A DNA stretch of 64,000 bases from Diphasiastrum complanatum (lineage: Eukaryota > Streptophyta > Lycopodiopsida > Lycopodiales > Lycopodiaceae): assembly GCA_029204225.1 (NCBI GenBank), contig CM055096.1, positions 73,154,919 through 73,218,918 of the forward strand, in the 5' to 3' direction. How positions within the stretch are numbered: the stretch's first letter is position 1; every line of letters begins with the position of its first letter. Positions 12,482 through 22,314 of the stretch are shown one piece after another. Both the position numbers and the translations under genes were made by a program. The notes under the pieces were generated by a model. That model worked only from the letters and a program-made list of their open reading frames with translations, ran no database searches and was not told the origin of the DNA.

Positions 12482-15400
12482 ATGACATCCAATGGTGGAA
12501 TCATGTTGGAAGCTAAAGAGAGGTTAAACTCTACAAACTATTCAACTTGGAAAGTGAGGATGGAGTCTTTACTAGAGTTGAATGAGCTAATGGATATAGT
12601 TGTGGGAATTGAAGAAAGACCTCTAATTCTTCAAGAGCAACTAAATTTTGATAGAAGGGCTAAAAGAGCCTTACATATCATAAAGATGAATGTTACCAAT
12701 GAACTTCTTAAAGAAGTTGGTAAATGTACTTCTTCAAGTGAAGCATGGAATGCTTTGAAGAAGATCTATGAGTCCAAATCCACATCTAGGGTTCTCACCC
12801 TAAGAAGGCAAATCTTCCAAAGTTGTCAAAGAGAGGGAGAGAGTGCACATTCATTTGTCTTGAAGGTTAAATCCTTGAATGATGATCTAGCATGCATAGA
12901 TGAAAGCATAAAGGATGGGGAACTAGTTCAAGTCATGTTGAATGGTTTGCTTGATGAACATTCTAACCTTGTACAATGCTTTGCTATACAAAAGTCCTTG
13001 CCAAGTGTCAATGACTTGCAAGAGATCTTGGTGGCTGAAGAGCATAGGTTGCAAGCCAAAGGTGGTGGTGCATCAACACAAGGTGGAGATGAAGAAGCTT
13101 TTTTCACAAAGGGCAAGTTCAAAGGCAAGTGGTCCAAGCAAGGTAGTTTGGAGCATGGAAAGCATTCTTCTTCTTTGCAAAGTAGGAAGCAAGATAAGTC
13201 CAAGTTCAAATGTTTTTATTGTGGAGTGAAAGGACATTTTGCAAATGAATGCCATAAGAAACAAAATGCTAGATCTAGGTTGAGATCTAATGTACTTCTT
13301 GGAGATGATAATTGTTGTGCTAACTTGGCAAGCTTTGGTGAATCTATGGTCAATTTTTTGGATCCATTGGATCTTGAAGATGGACTAGTGCTACCTACTA
13401 GTCAAATGGAGTCATGTGGTGCTAAATTAGTATCATGTTTGAACTCTTCTACTCATAGATTTTCAAGTCTTGGTGGCTCTTCAATGGAACTAGATGGCAA
13501 GTGCAAAAATGGAAAAGGTAAGGAAGGAGCTAACTTCATCAATGGAGTTGATGAAGATTCTTCTTTGGAAGTGATTGTTGCTAATGACTTGTTTGTTCAT
13601 ATGGAAAAAGATGGAGATGCTAAGTGTCATTCTTTGCAAGAAGATGGTTGTTCTTCTAATTCTTTTCATATTGATGTATGTAATCATGTGGGAAAAGATG
13701 ATGGTGCTTTGAGCATGCTTGAAGGAAATGGTTCTTTTACATCTTTTTGTGATAAAGTCATTTGTGCAACAAGTGGTGTCACATTTCTTCATAAAAAGAG
13801 TAGATCAAAGGTTTCTATCATGAGACTTGGTGAGGGAGATCACAAGTCAAAAGGAAGAGAAGTATGTGAAGTGTTCAAAGTAGGATGTACTTTGAATGAT
13901 GTTTTTATGAACGATAGTGAGGAAGAATCATTATCATATGACTCATTACCTAAATCATTGAGTAGAAGTTCATGTTTGAAAAGAGAGAGTACTTCAATCA
14001 CTCTTATGTTGAAGGTACTAAGGATTCTTTTCTTGGCTTCTAATATTCAAGAGTCTTCTACTTCTTATGGTGCAACTATCAAGAGGGAGGTTTCTAACTT
14101 TTGTGGTGCTAGCATTAAGAGGGAGTCTTGTGAAGGAAAGGGCAATGGAAGAGTGGTTCTTGGGAAGATCCAAAGCATGGATCTAACATCTCTTCATCAA
14201 CTCAAAGCATTCTATGATTGTGGTGGATTGTTCATTCATGGTCAAGATGGCAAAAGGTTGGTTGAAGAAGACTACATGGAGCAACTCAAGTGGCAACTTC
14301 TTCAAGGCAAGGGAGATATCATTGGTGAGCTTATTGAGGTTTGTTATGAACTCAAGAGGGCTGTTTTGATTAGGTTTGATACTCATCTTCACCTACTCTA
14401 CTTCATGTTAAATGGAAATGTTGGAATCTATCTTTTGGTTTATGATGGTGGCATTGTTTTCACTAACTATAGTGAAGGGTCAAATTTGAGCATTGATGAG
14501 ATCTTGTGGGATCTTAATCATGTGTTTGAGAGGGAGTATCTTCAGAGTTTCAGATCTGAAGATGTTCACATATGCAAGATCTTTGATGTCTTATTGGAAG
14601 ATCAAGAGGTTGATCTTGGATTGCTTCATCAACACCAAGAGACAAGTGGCAATTCGAAGCTAGTGAAAAGCATCAAAGAAGAGACAAATGGTCAAGGCAT
14701 TTTGGATCTGTTTTTACAGGTTCTTGAAGGTTTAAGTAAGGTCTTTGGAGCTGCAAGGAAGTGTCTTCTTACTCTACCTCACTTGCCTAATCTCATGTAT
14801 GAACATTGTTATGTCAATGTGTTGAAATTGTCAAATTTCAATAAAACTAGTTCCATAGTTTTGCATCCTTTGGATCTTGGAAATGGAATAGTTATCATTG
14901 CTGGTTTGTATGATCAAGTACATGAATTCATTCAGATCTTGAAAGGTATTGAAGTGGTCAATATGTTTTCTTTTGAACAAAGTTCAAGATCTAGTATTCT
15001 AGTGTTGGCAAATTGGCAACTTGTTGACATTGTAGGATCAAGCGTTGTGTGCAAATCTTGTGGAGGTACTTCAAGTATTTCAAGTTCAGGTTTTGGTCAT
15101 TCAAATGGAGTAGGGAACACATCTTTTTGGCATTCATTCACTCAAAGGCTTTCATGGATTGAAGATCTACAAAGGCAAGGTGGTGATGGAAGTTCATTCA
15201 TGGAGATACATGTTGCATTCACTATATGTATAGTGAAATGTGGAGGAGGCATGCAAACACTTGTTGATCACTTTCATTTACAACTTGTTTGCTGCTATTT
15301 TACAGAGAAACCAGAGATGGATACATGGAGGAATTCATTAATTGAGATTCTATGTTCTTTTACATGTACCATTTTTATGATTCTATGTAAAATTGATGTA

Positions 15401-15556
15401 AGAAATAGTGAAGCATCCTATATGGACACTATTATCTATATCAATTATGTTGTGTCCTATTTTGTACATATTAGGTTCCTTGAGAAGAGATCTATTCTGA
15501 TGATGGAGATCATTCTTAAGTTGGAACAAAGTAGTGTTGTAAAACTAGCAAGTTAA
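12482..15556 (+). CDS. 1024-codon ORF: copia Gag fused to a long unknown region in place of pol
   Basis: The start is the first in-frame ATG (12482); the frame opens slightly earlier without ATG. Residues ~1-210 resemble copia gag of the UBN2/DUF4219 type (LNSTNYSTWKVRMESLLELN; SSEAWNALKKIYESKS; LRRQIFQSCQREGESAHSF). One zinc knuckle lies at residues 244-257 (CFYCGVKGHFANEC). The following ~767 residues show no protease D-S/T-G-A, no integrase HHCC or DDE, and no YVDD. They are Ser/Asp/Glu-rich to about 540 and more structured afterwards (LHQLKAFYDCGGLFIHGQDG), with hydrophobic stretches near 951-970 and 982-997. The last ~20 residues resemble the RNase H active-site segment of the sibling at 17.6 kb. 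Residues ~705-1010 have a clear homologue at 17711-18490. Gag packaging is expected; the function of the rest is unknown. The frame is fully open, fitting a young insertion. Confidence 0.9.
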   Translation: MTSNGGIMLEAKERLNSTNYSTWKVRMESLLELNELMDIVVGIEERPLILQEQLNFDRRAKRALHIIKMNVTNELLKEVGKCTSSSEAWNALKKIYESKSTSRVLTLRRQIFQSCQREGESAHSFVLKVKSLNDDLACIDESIKDGELVQVMLNGLLDEHSNLVQCFAIQKSLPSVNDLQEILVAEEHRLQAKGGGASTQGGDEEAFFTKGKFKGKWSKQGSLEHGKHSSSLQSRKQDKSKFKCFYCGVKGHFANECHKKQNARSRLRSNVLLGDDNCCANLASFGESMVNFLDPLDLEDGLVLPTSQMESCGAKLVSCLNSSTHRFSSLGGSSMELDGKCKNGKGKEGANFINGVDEDSSLEVIVANDLFVHMEKDGDAKCHSLQEDGCSSNSFHIDVCNHVGKDDGALSMLEGNGSFTSFCDKVICATSGVTFLHKKSRSKVSIMRLGEGDHKSKGREVCEVFKVGCTLNDVFMNDSEEESLSYDSLPKSLSRSSCLKRESTSITLMLKVLRILFLASNIQESSTSYGATIKREVSNFCGASIKRESCEGKGNGRVVLGKIQSMDLTSLHQLKAFYDCGGLFIHGQDGKRLVEEDYMEQLKWQLLQGKGDIIGELIEVCYELKRAVLIRFDTHLHLLYFMLNGNVGIYLLVYDGGIVFTNYSEGSNLSIDEILWDLNHVFEREYLQSFRSEDVHICKIFDVLLEDQEVDLGLLHQHQETSGNSKLVKSIKEETNGQGILDLFLQVLEGLSKVFGAARKCLLTLPHLPNLMYEHCYVNVLKLSNFNKTSSIVLHPLDLGNGIVIIAGLYDQVHEFIQILKGIEVVNMFSFEQSSRSSILVLANWQLVDIVGSSVVCKSCGGTSSISSSGFGHSNGVGNTSFWHSFTQRLSWIEDLQRQGGDGSSFMEIHVAFTICIVKCGGGMQTLVDHFHLQLVCCYFTEKPEMDTWRNSLIEILCSFTCTIFMILCKIDVRNSEASYMDTIIYINYVVSYFVHIRFLEKRSILMMEIILKLEQSSVVKLAS

Positions 15557-15557
15557 G

Positions 15558-15569
15558 TTGAAGAGGGAG
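15558..15569 (+). other. Polypurine tract of the gag-only element
   Basis: TTGAAGAGGGAG lies directly before the TG of the right LTR, two bases after the ORF stop codon. It primes plus-strand synthesis. Confidence 0.9.
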
Positions 15570-16216
15570 TGTGAAAATTGTCAACATTTCCTTGTCTAGT
15601 TTTAGGCCAAAATTGCTAAAAATGGCACATAGTTTAGGATCTGACTTTTCACACGTGTGAAACAGGTCTAGATATTTTTAGTAAGTGTATTTTTTCAGTA
15701 TGAAGAAGTGTCAAACTTCAAGACCTTCGAAATGAGTCCATTTTCATGTATTTTGGACATATATGCCAATTTTACCTATATAGGGCATATTTTAGGTAAG
15801 GAGGGTCTAGAGAGAGGAGAGAGAGTCATCTCTCTCAGCTATATATAGCAGGTAGGCCGTGGAGAAACAGGTTGGAGCAGATCCATTGTATTCATTTGCT
15901 TAATGAGAGATTTTTCTATTGGGTTCTCCTTCCATTGTTGGCATTGTGTAGTGATTGAGTTCAAGCTTTGTGTGTATGATCTTAGGTGCTTTCCAAAAGT
16001 GGTAGGCTGATGTATTATGGACTGTATAATGCTATTTTGGGCCGCACTTGATGTTTATGGAAGTTTCCATTTGTGATAAATGCTTTTTGATCAAGTTCTT
16101 TGCATTCTAGGTAGCATAGAATGTGTTGCCAATTCCTAGCTTATGTAGTTTGGAGTGCAAGCATTCAAGCCAATGATCTTGGAGTTTAGATCCACTTAGG
16201 ATCTGTATTTTTCACA
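15570..16216 (+). repeat. 3' LTR of the gag-only element
   Basis: 647 bp, nearly identical to 10662-11308, ending TTTTCACA and followed by the ATCGG target duplication. Confidence 0.95.
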
Positions 16217-16790
16217 ATCGGCAGTGCTTGGTTTAAATCATTGTTCGATGAGGAATGTGTTGATCCTCTGAAACCAAGCTCTGACAGACTGTTTCAAGCC
16301 GTACAATGCTTTGTGGAGTTTACAGACATGATTCTTCATACCTTCCAGAACATATCTTTTGGGCTGAATCATGTAGATATCTTCTTGTATAACTCCATTC
16401 AGATAAGCTATTTGTACATCAAATTGATGTACTTCAAGGTCGGCAGCTGCAACATAAGACAGGAGCATTCGGATCGACGAATGTTTGACTAGTGGACTAA
16501 AAGTCTTGCTGTAGTTGACGTTTGGGATCTGAGTAAATCCTCATGCTACCAGTCTTGTCTTCCTTCGATCAACTGCTCCGTTGGCATTGTATTTGATCTT
16601 AAAGATCCATTTGCAATCAATGATGTTGCATCCAATAGGAGCTTCGACTAATGACCATGTCTAGTTCTTGATCAGAGAGGAATACTCTCTGTCCATAGCT
16701 TCTCTTTAGAGATCAGAGTCTGGTTGGCTGAGTGCCTCTTAAACTGTCGTCGATTCCTGTGTTAAGCAACAGACAGACTCAGGAGTATAC
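16217..16790 (-). pseudogene. Copia element A: upstream part of reverse transcriptase
   Basis: Minus-strand continuation of A beyond the inserted element. Signatures include LEVHQFDVQIAYLNGVIQED with IYMIQPKRY and LHKALYGLKQSVRAWF (16250-16450), then further upstream EAPIGCN and DREYSSLIKN (about 16600-16710), and RYTPES near 16780. Stops and frameshifts at several points (near 16480, 16540, 16690, 16740). Joining it to the part left of 10662 across one copy of ATCGG gives a continuous RT reading, confirming the nesting. Homology is lost near 16790, where the next element's flank begins. Confidence 0.88.
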
Positions 16791-16875
16791 CTTATGAAAG
16801 ATTTCAGATCCTTAAGATCCAATCTACTTGAATGATCTTTGGTTAGAAAGAGAAATACACTACCAATCTCACCAA

Positions 16876-17439
16876 TGTAGAAAAATCAGCATCTACACAC
16901 AAAATGAGATGCAAACACCAATATAACTTAATCAAACTTGAATGAGATGAAAAATTATTGTTGTTGTCCGTACAAAACCATCAAGCTACTGTATTTCACA
17001 CGTGTGGATCCAAAAATAGCAAATATAGATCAGTCTACACATAGAATTGCAAGCAATCACCAAGATAGTGCACCAATGGATAGTAGAACCCAAGAGAACC
17101 ATGTATAAGCATGAAATGAGATAGAGAAGAGAGAAGACAGCTCTCTCCATGAGTTACATCTTTTTATAACAGGTCCAAACCCTATTTGGCCACTTGGCTT
17201 TCCCTCCAAAATGCTAACCCTACTAATTTTGGGTCTAGATTCAATGTACCCAACTATTCAAATTGAATCTACTCAAACTCGCATTCTAACTTTTCCACAC
17301 TTTCAAAAGTGTTTATTCAAATGAAATTTAGGCTAACAAACTTTGAAAAAGTCAACCTCTAAGTCTAAAACAAGTTTTGGCCTCAATATGCCAAATATGG
17401 AAATATTGCAAAATGTGATGAAACTAGTTGAATCTTTCA
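16876..17439 (-). repeat. 3' LTR of a second, related element
   Basis: On the minus strand a purine tract AAGAGGGAG (complement of 17442-17450) is followed by sequence starting TGAAAGATTC and ending near TTTCTACA at 16876. Inside are TTATAAAAAGATG, TCTCTCTTCTC and ACACGTGTGAAATAC, features that also mark the LTR at 10662. The ends are inferred by analogy; the start could be shifted by two bases, and the presumed 5-bp flank ACCAA has no partner because the 5' end of this element is missing. Confidence 0.55.
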
Positions 17440-17724
17440 AACTCCCTCTTCAACTAGTTTTAGCATAGACTTTGATAATACTCCAAGTGAAGTCCTATGC
17501 TTCATGAACAAGTCTTTTCCCAATGCTTTAGTGAAGATATCAGCTACACATTCCCTTGAAGACACATGTTGAAGCTCCACCTCCTTTGCAATGACTTGCT
17601 CCCTCACAAAATGTTGTTGCACCACAACATGCTTGCTCCTAGCATAGTTTTTAACCATAGAACTTTGATCCATCATAAGAATGATCTTCTTCCTAAGAAT
17701 AGATCTCCTTTCAATGATCATTTA
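17440..17724 (-). pseudogene. RNase H C-terminal segment of the second element
   Basis: Minus-strand reading gives IILMMDQSSMVKN, SKHVVVQQHFVREQVIAKEV, then QHVSSRECVADIFTKALGKD and a terminal LGVLSKSMLKLVEEGV before the purine tract. This is the C-terminal third of a copia RNase H. It is out of frame with the coding region just upstream, so a frameshift separates them. Confidence 0.85.
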
Positions 17725-18490
17725 ATGCAAAATAGAAACAACCATAATTGATATAGAGAATAGTGTCCACTTGGGATGCTTCATTATTTCTTACATCAAT
17801 TTTACATATCAAGATGTAACTAGAACATGAAGAATCAAATAGAATGTAAATGAAATAATTCCACCATGCTTCCAACTCTGAACTCTCTGGAAAAATATAG
17901 CAAACAAACAATAACTGTGAGTGATCAATTTTTGCTTGCATTTCTCCTCCTCCTTTGTCCTTTGTTGCCATGTATCCACCATGATACTCCATGAATGAGC
18001 CTCCATCTTCATCTTGCCATAAGATGTCATCATCACTTGATGACTTGACCATGAATGAGTGACATAATGAGCCTCCAATAGCTTCATTTCCATCAACAAA
18101 ACCAGCCAAGAATTCTAGTACAAATCCAACATTAAAACAATGCTCACCAATGTAGCTAGTTTTACCATATCTTGACAATTTGCACACATCCACATGAAAA
18201 TGCTCAAACATTAGATAGAACAAGTAAAGTAAACTTGAAGAACACTTCCTTGTTGCTCCTTTGACCTTACTTGAGTCTTCAATATGCTGCAAAAATAGAT
18301 CCATAACATCTTTGCCAATTACCTCTCCTTTGATGCTCTTGACTAGCTCCAACTTGCCACCTTCCCTTTTGACTAGTTGAAGCGCTTTGAGATCAACTTC
18401 TTGATCTTCATTTTGATCATCAAAGTCATTGAACAAACTTTTTTTTCCAGATCCAATACTTAATTTTACAGCAAGATAACATCCATCCAC
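17711..18490 (-). pseudogene. Diverged relative of the unknown region of the gag-only ORF
   Basis: 259 open codons on the minus strand. They align with residues ~705-1010 of the ORF at 12482: shared DQEVDL, KLELVKSIK versus SKLVKSIK, LFLQHIEDSSKVKGATRKC versus LFLQVLEGLSKVFGAARKC, and ICKIDVRNNEAS versus LCKIDVRNSEAS. It lacks about 60 residues in the middle and ends at a stop just before the RNase H segment. The gag half is absent, the 5' side being cut off near 18490. Similarity is clearly partial, so this is an older or separate lineage, yet the frame is long and uninterrupted. Confidence 0.82.
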
Positions 18491-18605
18491 TTACATAGCT
18501 CCATGTACACAAGAAGATCTTCCCGATAAGTTGGCCAAGTTGGGTCTCTACCCGATAAGTCGTCTAACTCTGACAAGTCGGACTACTTCGATAAGTCAAA
18601 CTGCC
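18491..18605. other. Junction between the second element and copia B
   Basis: A short stretch with several variants of CGATAAGT(C/T) spaced 20-35 bases apart (18523-18600). No gene seen. It marks where the 5' part of the second element and the outer part of copia B's LTR are both lost. Confidence 0.4.
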
Positions 18606-18713
18606 ATTCTCTTGTTGTCTTTAGTTATAGACGATTGTGCGACAATGCATGTAATGTTGCAGCGATGAATGGAACTAGATTAATATGGGATTTAGGAAAG
18701 TGGAGGAGATAAA
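18606..18713 (-). repeat. Partial 3' LTR of copia B
   Basis: ATTCTCTTGTTGTCTT through GAGGAGATAAATCC matches 20820-20932 of the complete LTR at the other end of B with scattered differences. Only the U3 side is left. It is followed by a purine tract (minus strand AAGAAGGGGGAG, near 18713-18724). Confidence 0.8.
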
Positions 18714-19857
18714 TCCCTCCCCCTTCTTAATCTGGATCCGTGAATGCTTTGATCTTCAGACTAAGCAATGCACAAAATTTTTTGTGTGCATCAATGCTCA
18801 ATGCCTTGGTGAACACATCTGCAATCATGTCTTGTGTTCAACAATACGTTAAGCTTACCTCTCTATCGATAATCTTGCCCCTGACATAGTGATAACGAAT
18901 CTCAATGTGCTTACTCCTAGAGTGAAATCTAGCTCTGACAATAAATTTCTCAACCAAAATGCTTCTTTAATAGATTGAGAAGCAGCAATAGAGGTTTGCT
19001 TATGACTATTCCAAGATATAGGACCGCCGTTGACGGAGAATGTAAATCCAGATGTGGATTTACGAATATCTACAGCTCCTCCTCAGCTTGCATCGTAATA
19101 TCCACTGAGCCGATGAAGATTGTCATTGTTGACTTCTCCATAGCAGATGCACTGGTCCGTTGTAGCTCGAATGTATCTCATGACTATCATAAGAGCCTTC
19201 CAATGGGTCATGCCAGGATTGGCCATGAATTGGTCGAGCGAGCTAACTGCAAAGGTGATATCAGGTCTTGTACAAACCATTGCATACATGAGAGATCCAA
19301 GTATCGATTGATAGGGATACTGTCTCATTTGCTCCTCTTCATGCTTGGTCTGAGGACATTGGTCCTTCGACAATTGCAGGCCTAGATCCATCGGTGAGTG
19401 AGCTAGTTTACAATTATTCATATTATATCTGATAAGAATGTTGTGAAAATAGCTTTGTTGAGTAATATATATTAGTCGTCTCGCTTTGTCTCTGTGGATT
19501 TGAATGCCTAGATAGAAGTGAGCTTCACCCAGATTGGTCATGTCGAATTCGGAAGACAACATTTGTTTAGCATCCTACCAGATTGGTATTGTTGCTGAAA
19601 AGCAACGTATCATCAACATACAGGGTGCAGACATGATGCTTCATACCTTCGTGAATGTATCCTTTAGGCTGTAGCATGTAGATGTCTTCTTCGATGACTC
19701 CATTTAGATAAGCTGTCTGTACATCGAGCTGATGTACTTCGAGGTCGATTGTTGCAGCATACGATAGGAGAGCTCGGATCGATAAATGCTTGACTACTAG
19801 ACTGAAAGTCTCATCGATAAGATTGCAGCTAGCAGGAGCTTCGACTAGTAACCATGT
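18714..19857 (-). pseudogene. Copia B: reverse transcriptase and RNase H remnant
   Basis: Minus strand. RNase H tail near 18730-18950; SGYYDAS and HWKALMIVMRYIRATTDQCI, YPYQSILGSLMYAMVCTRPD, MTNLGEAHFYLGIQIHRD at 19083-19562; RT upstream part (HQLDVQTAYLNGVIEEDIYM) at 19650-19745. A deletion between 19575 and 19630 removes sequence around the YVDD motif. Same family as copia A. Frameshifts and deletions make it dead. Confidence 0.88.
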
Positions 19858-20210
19858 ATGGGCAAGGACAAATTTCCATATGAACCTTTAACACCTACCT
19901 TTGACACGGCAATTCGAGCCACTGGCTCAAGCGTGCCAATAGTCGATCAACTCTTCAGCAGCGAGTCAACAAATGAAAAAATTGTTACTGCTCAACAACA
20001 ACGACAAATCCAAGGAATGGATCATCAGCCGATACTACTTCCTCCAAGAAGATCAAGCCGAGTGCGCACACAATCCACAAGGTATACTCCTGAGTCTGCC
20101 TGTCTTTTAATGTAAGAACTGACAACTGTCGAAGAGGCACTTAGCCAACCAGACTCCGATCTATGGAGAGAAGCGATGGACAGAGAGTATTCCTCTCTGA
20201 TCAAGAATCT
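19858..20210 (+). pseudogene. Copia B: inverted integrase-to-RT linker segment
   Basis: Plus strand, opposite to its surroundings. It reads PPRRSSRVRTQSTRYTPESA, then after a stop VEEALSQPDSDLWREAMDRE and YSSLIKN, the linker that precedes RT in copia A. Both joints (about 19857 and 20210) are abrupt, so an inversion or template switch has occurred inside B. Confidence 0.8.
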
Positions 20211-20449
20211 GCTGGGTATCGGGGTCGTACAGCTTGTAGGTGTCAGATTAAGTGTATCCGATAAGGATGGTCTTGAGACTTTGGAAGTCAAATTTCTTCC
20301 TTGTCTCCTTCAGGGTCTGCGTGTAGGCAATGCATCCGAATACTCGAAGGTTCTTCAGTGAAGGCTTGGAGCCTGTCCCAATTTCGTGTGATATTTTGTT
20401 TGAGATGCTGTAAAACCGCTTAAATAATCAGATAGGTCCTGATATCAAA
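20211..20449 (-). pseudogene. Copia B: integrase C-terminal piece and leader
   Basis: Minus strand about 20211-20360 reads NLRVFGCIAYTQTLKE and then KFDFQSLKTILIGY, typical of the integrase C-terminus. From about 20360 to 20449 it is leader sequence next to the primer site. Gag, protease and the integrase core are deleted. Confidence 0.75.
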
Positions 20450-20461
20450 GCTCTGATACCA
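20450..20461 (-). other. Primer-binding site of copia B
   Basis: GCTCTGATACCA, the reverse complement of TGGTATCAGAGC, lies directly next to the LTR. Confidence 0.92.
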
Positions 20462-20935
20462 TGTTGGGGAATGCTGAATGCCAGCTAGTTAGGAAGCGTC
20501 AATTCCCTCGATGTGTGCACTTCTGGTTAACAATAGGCGAACACAAGAATGAACTAGAGCTTGTTTGCGCGGTAGTTGAGGAAGCGAAGAGCAAACAATC
20601 AGACAAGTCAATTAGAAAGTCAAACAGAAAGTTGAAAGCATGCAATACTGAAAAAGAATTTGAACGCAAAACCAAACAGTAGTTTATTCTGATTAATGTA
20701 ATGAGATACAAGTCAGTGATATGGGTGAGCACAAGACAATTGCGAGCGAAACCGCGTGCTCACAAAGCTATGAGCTTATTATTGACAATCCGTCTGAAGA
20801 ATGAAAGCATCTACAATGTCATTCTCTTGTTGTCTTCAGTTATAGACATTTGTGCGACAATGCATGTAATGTTGCAGCGATGAATGGAAATAGATTAACA
20901 TAGGATTAAGGAGAGTAGAGGAGATAAATCCAACA
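20462..20935 (-). repeat. 5' LTR of copia B (474 bp)
   Basis: On the plus strand it starts TGTTGGGGAATG and ends AAATCCAACA, so both ends are TGTTGG/CCAACA, and the primer site abuts its left side. The right part matches the partial LTR at 18606-18713. A related LTR lies at 52290. Confidence 0.9.
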
Positions 20936-21084
20936 AAACTCGAAGTACATCAGATGGATGTACAAACTACATTTATGAATGGTTTCATCCACGAAGATAT
21001 CTACATGCAACAACTTGAAGGTTACATTGTTGAAGATCTAGAAGATTGAGTCTATAAGATTTGTAAAGCTCTCTATGGGCTTAA
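20936..21084 (+). pseudogene. Copia C reverse transcriptase, upstream part
   Basis: Plus strand: LEVHQMDVQTTFMNGFIHED, IYMQQLEGYI, a stop, then VYKICKALYGL. The reading breaks at the solo LTR and resumes at 22315. It begins right at the outer edge of copia B's LTR. Confidence 0.88.
21080..21084. other. Target-site duplication CTTAA, left copy
   Basis: CTTAA at 21080-21084 and again at 22315-22319, directly flanking the solo LTR. Confidence 0.9.
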
Positions 21085-22314
21085 TGTAGCGCAAGCATCC
21101 CAAAGGGAGCCGAGAACCACGACTTAGCTTCCCAGCCTTCAACTATTGGCGTCCAAACCCACTTGACATACAAGCAGCCAACTCGCCAACAACGATCAGA
21201 CTTAACCAGCTGGAAGTTCGGAAACCAACATTGAGATCCAACCTGGTGCCATGCCAGATCGGGGGTCCCGATGTGGGTGACTTCCCTCCAACCAAGCCAC
21301 CTGACATACATCAAACTTAACCAACTCGAACCTTCGTTACAAACGAGTAACATCCATTCCAAGCAAGTGGTTTGACTTACATCAGACTTAACCAACTGAA
21401 AGCTTCGTCACGAGCGCTGGAAGCCAACCTGGCGCCACACCAGACTGGACAGCCATAAACAGGTAACTTCCACCCAAGCAAGCCATCCAACTCAGCCGAC
21501 AAATTAGAGCCCGTTCCCCAAGAGCTTAACCCATTCACGTTCATGCAAGGAACACTCAGAACCACAAGCCGCGACAGATATGGAGACAACCAGTTCCTGG
21601 ACCAAATGGTCCCGACAGCATACCGTTGGCGCCACGGACCGAATGGTCCCGACGGCATACCGCTGGCGTCCCGGGATATGACCCTCAGCTATGTGCCAAA
21701 TTAAAAAATTTGAAGCGGCCTTATAACTGGCACTTTTACCGAACACTAAAACCCAGAAGGTAATCAGAGTCAGTTTGAGAAAAATCCCACTTTATTGATA
21801 AATTTGAGAAGGTTACATTTCAAGTGTGTGACCGACCTTAGTCTCCGGGGCGCTGGCATGCCAAGGCGAGTGCCAGGACAACGTTCCAGCAAGGGAGGCT
21901 GAGATTGAGTTGGAGCTCGCCCTGAGTCGCAACCAGCACTCCCCTATAGTATTGGTGGGATTCGCCACCTCCCCTCATACCAAGTACTCTACCCAGGCTG
22001 GTAAAGCACATTTTCTCTCTCTAGTATTTTCTCTCTCTAGAAAGTCATTTTTTCTCTCTAGAATTTATTGATCCCCAGACTTCCTTTAATCATGCCTAGA
22101 TCGTGTGAGGTGATTGCACATCGATCTGAGCTCTCTGGACTTCGCTAGAACCGATCAAAAATTTTCAGCCATAGGAACTTGGTGCCGGCTGGATTCTGGT
22201 CACAGTGGCACCGGCGATGGTGGCGCCGGGAGCAGCAGGGGCGCTGCTGGAGCCGGGGACAATACTGGTGTCGGTGGCACCGAAAGTAAGGCTTGTAAAG
22301 GTAACTTTACAACA
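21085..22314. mobile_element. Solo LTR, 1230 bp
   Basis: It starts TGTAGCGCAAG, ends CTTTACAACA, and is flanked by CTTAA on both sides. Removing it with one CTTAA joins the copia C codons into GLKQAPRAWF, a highly conserved RT motif, which proves a clean insertion. There is no internal coding region. Length and GC-rich character suggest a gypsy-type LTR, but there is no internal sequence to decide. TCTCTCTAG-rich repeats lie at 22014-22063. Strand unknown. Apparent ORFs inside (21081-21746) look like non-coding LTR sequence. Confidence 0.9.

Larger units (their letters stand above)
10662..16216 (+). mobile_element. Complete young non-autonomous LTR retrotransposon (gag-only, TR-GAG type)
   Basis: The element is 5555 bp, bounded by 647-bp LTRs (10662-11308, 15570-16216) that start TGTGAAAATT and end ACA. 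By eye they differ at two positions: CACGTC versus CAGGTC about 105 bases in, and TTTTTACA versus TTTTCACA at the end. The primer-binding site follows the left LTR at once, a purine tract precedes the right LTR, and ATCGG flanks both ends. Between them is one long ORF with gag features but no protease, integrase or reverse transcriptase, so it must use enzymes from another copia element. It sits inside the RT gene of copia A, just upstream of the YVDD codons. The structure is clear; the family name is not known to me. Confidence 0.93.

Noticed and set aside
12928-14392. Minus-strand and alternate-frame ORFs
   Set aside because: Shadows of the 1024-codon gag-only ORF.
15200-15500. Envelope-like protein at the end of the gag-only ORF because of hydrophobic stretches
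   Set aside because: Two short hydrophobic segments alone are weak, there is no signal peptide or cleavage site, and the last part looks like old RNase H.
21081-21746. Several Trp/Gly-rich minus-strand ORFs
   Set aside because: They lie inside the solo LTR, have no family, and look like composition effects.
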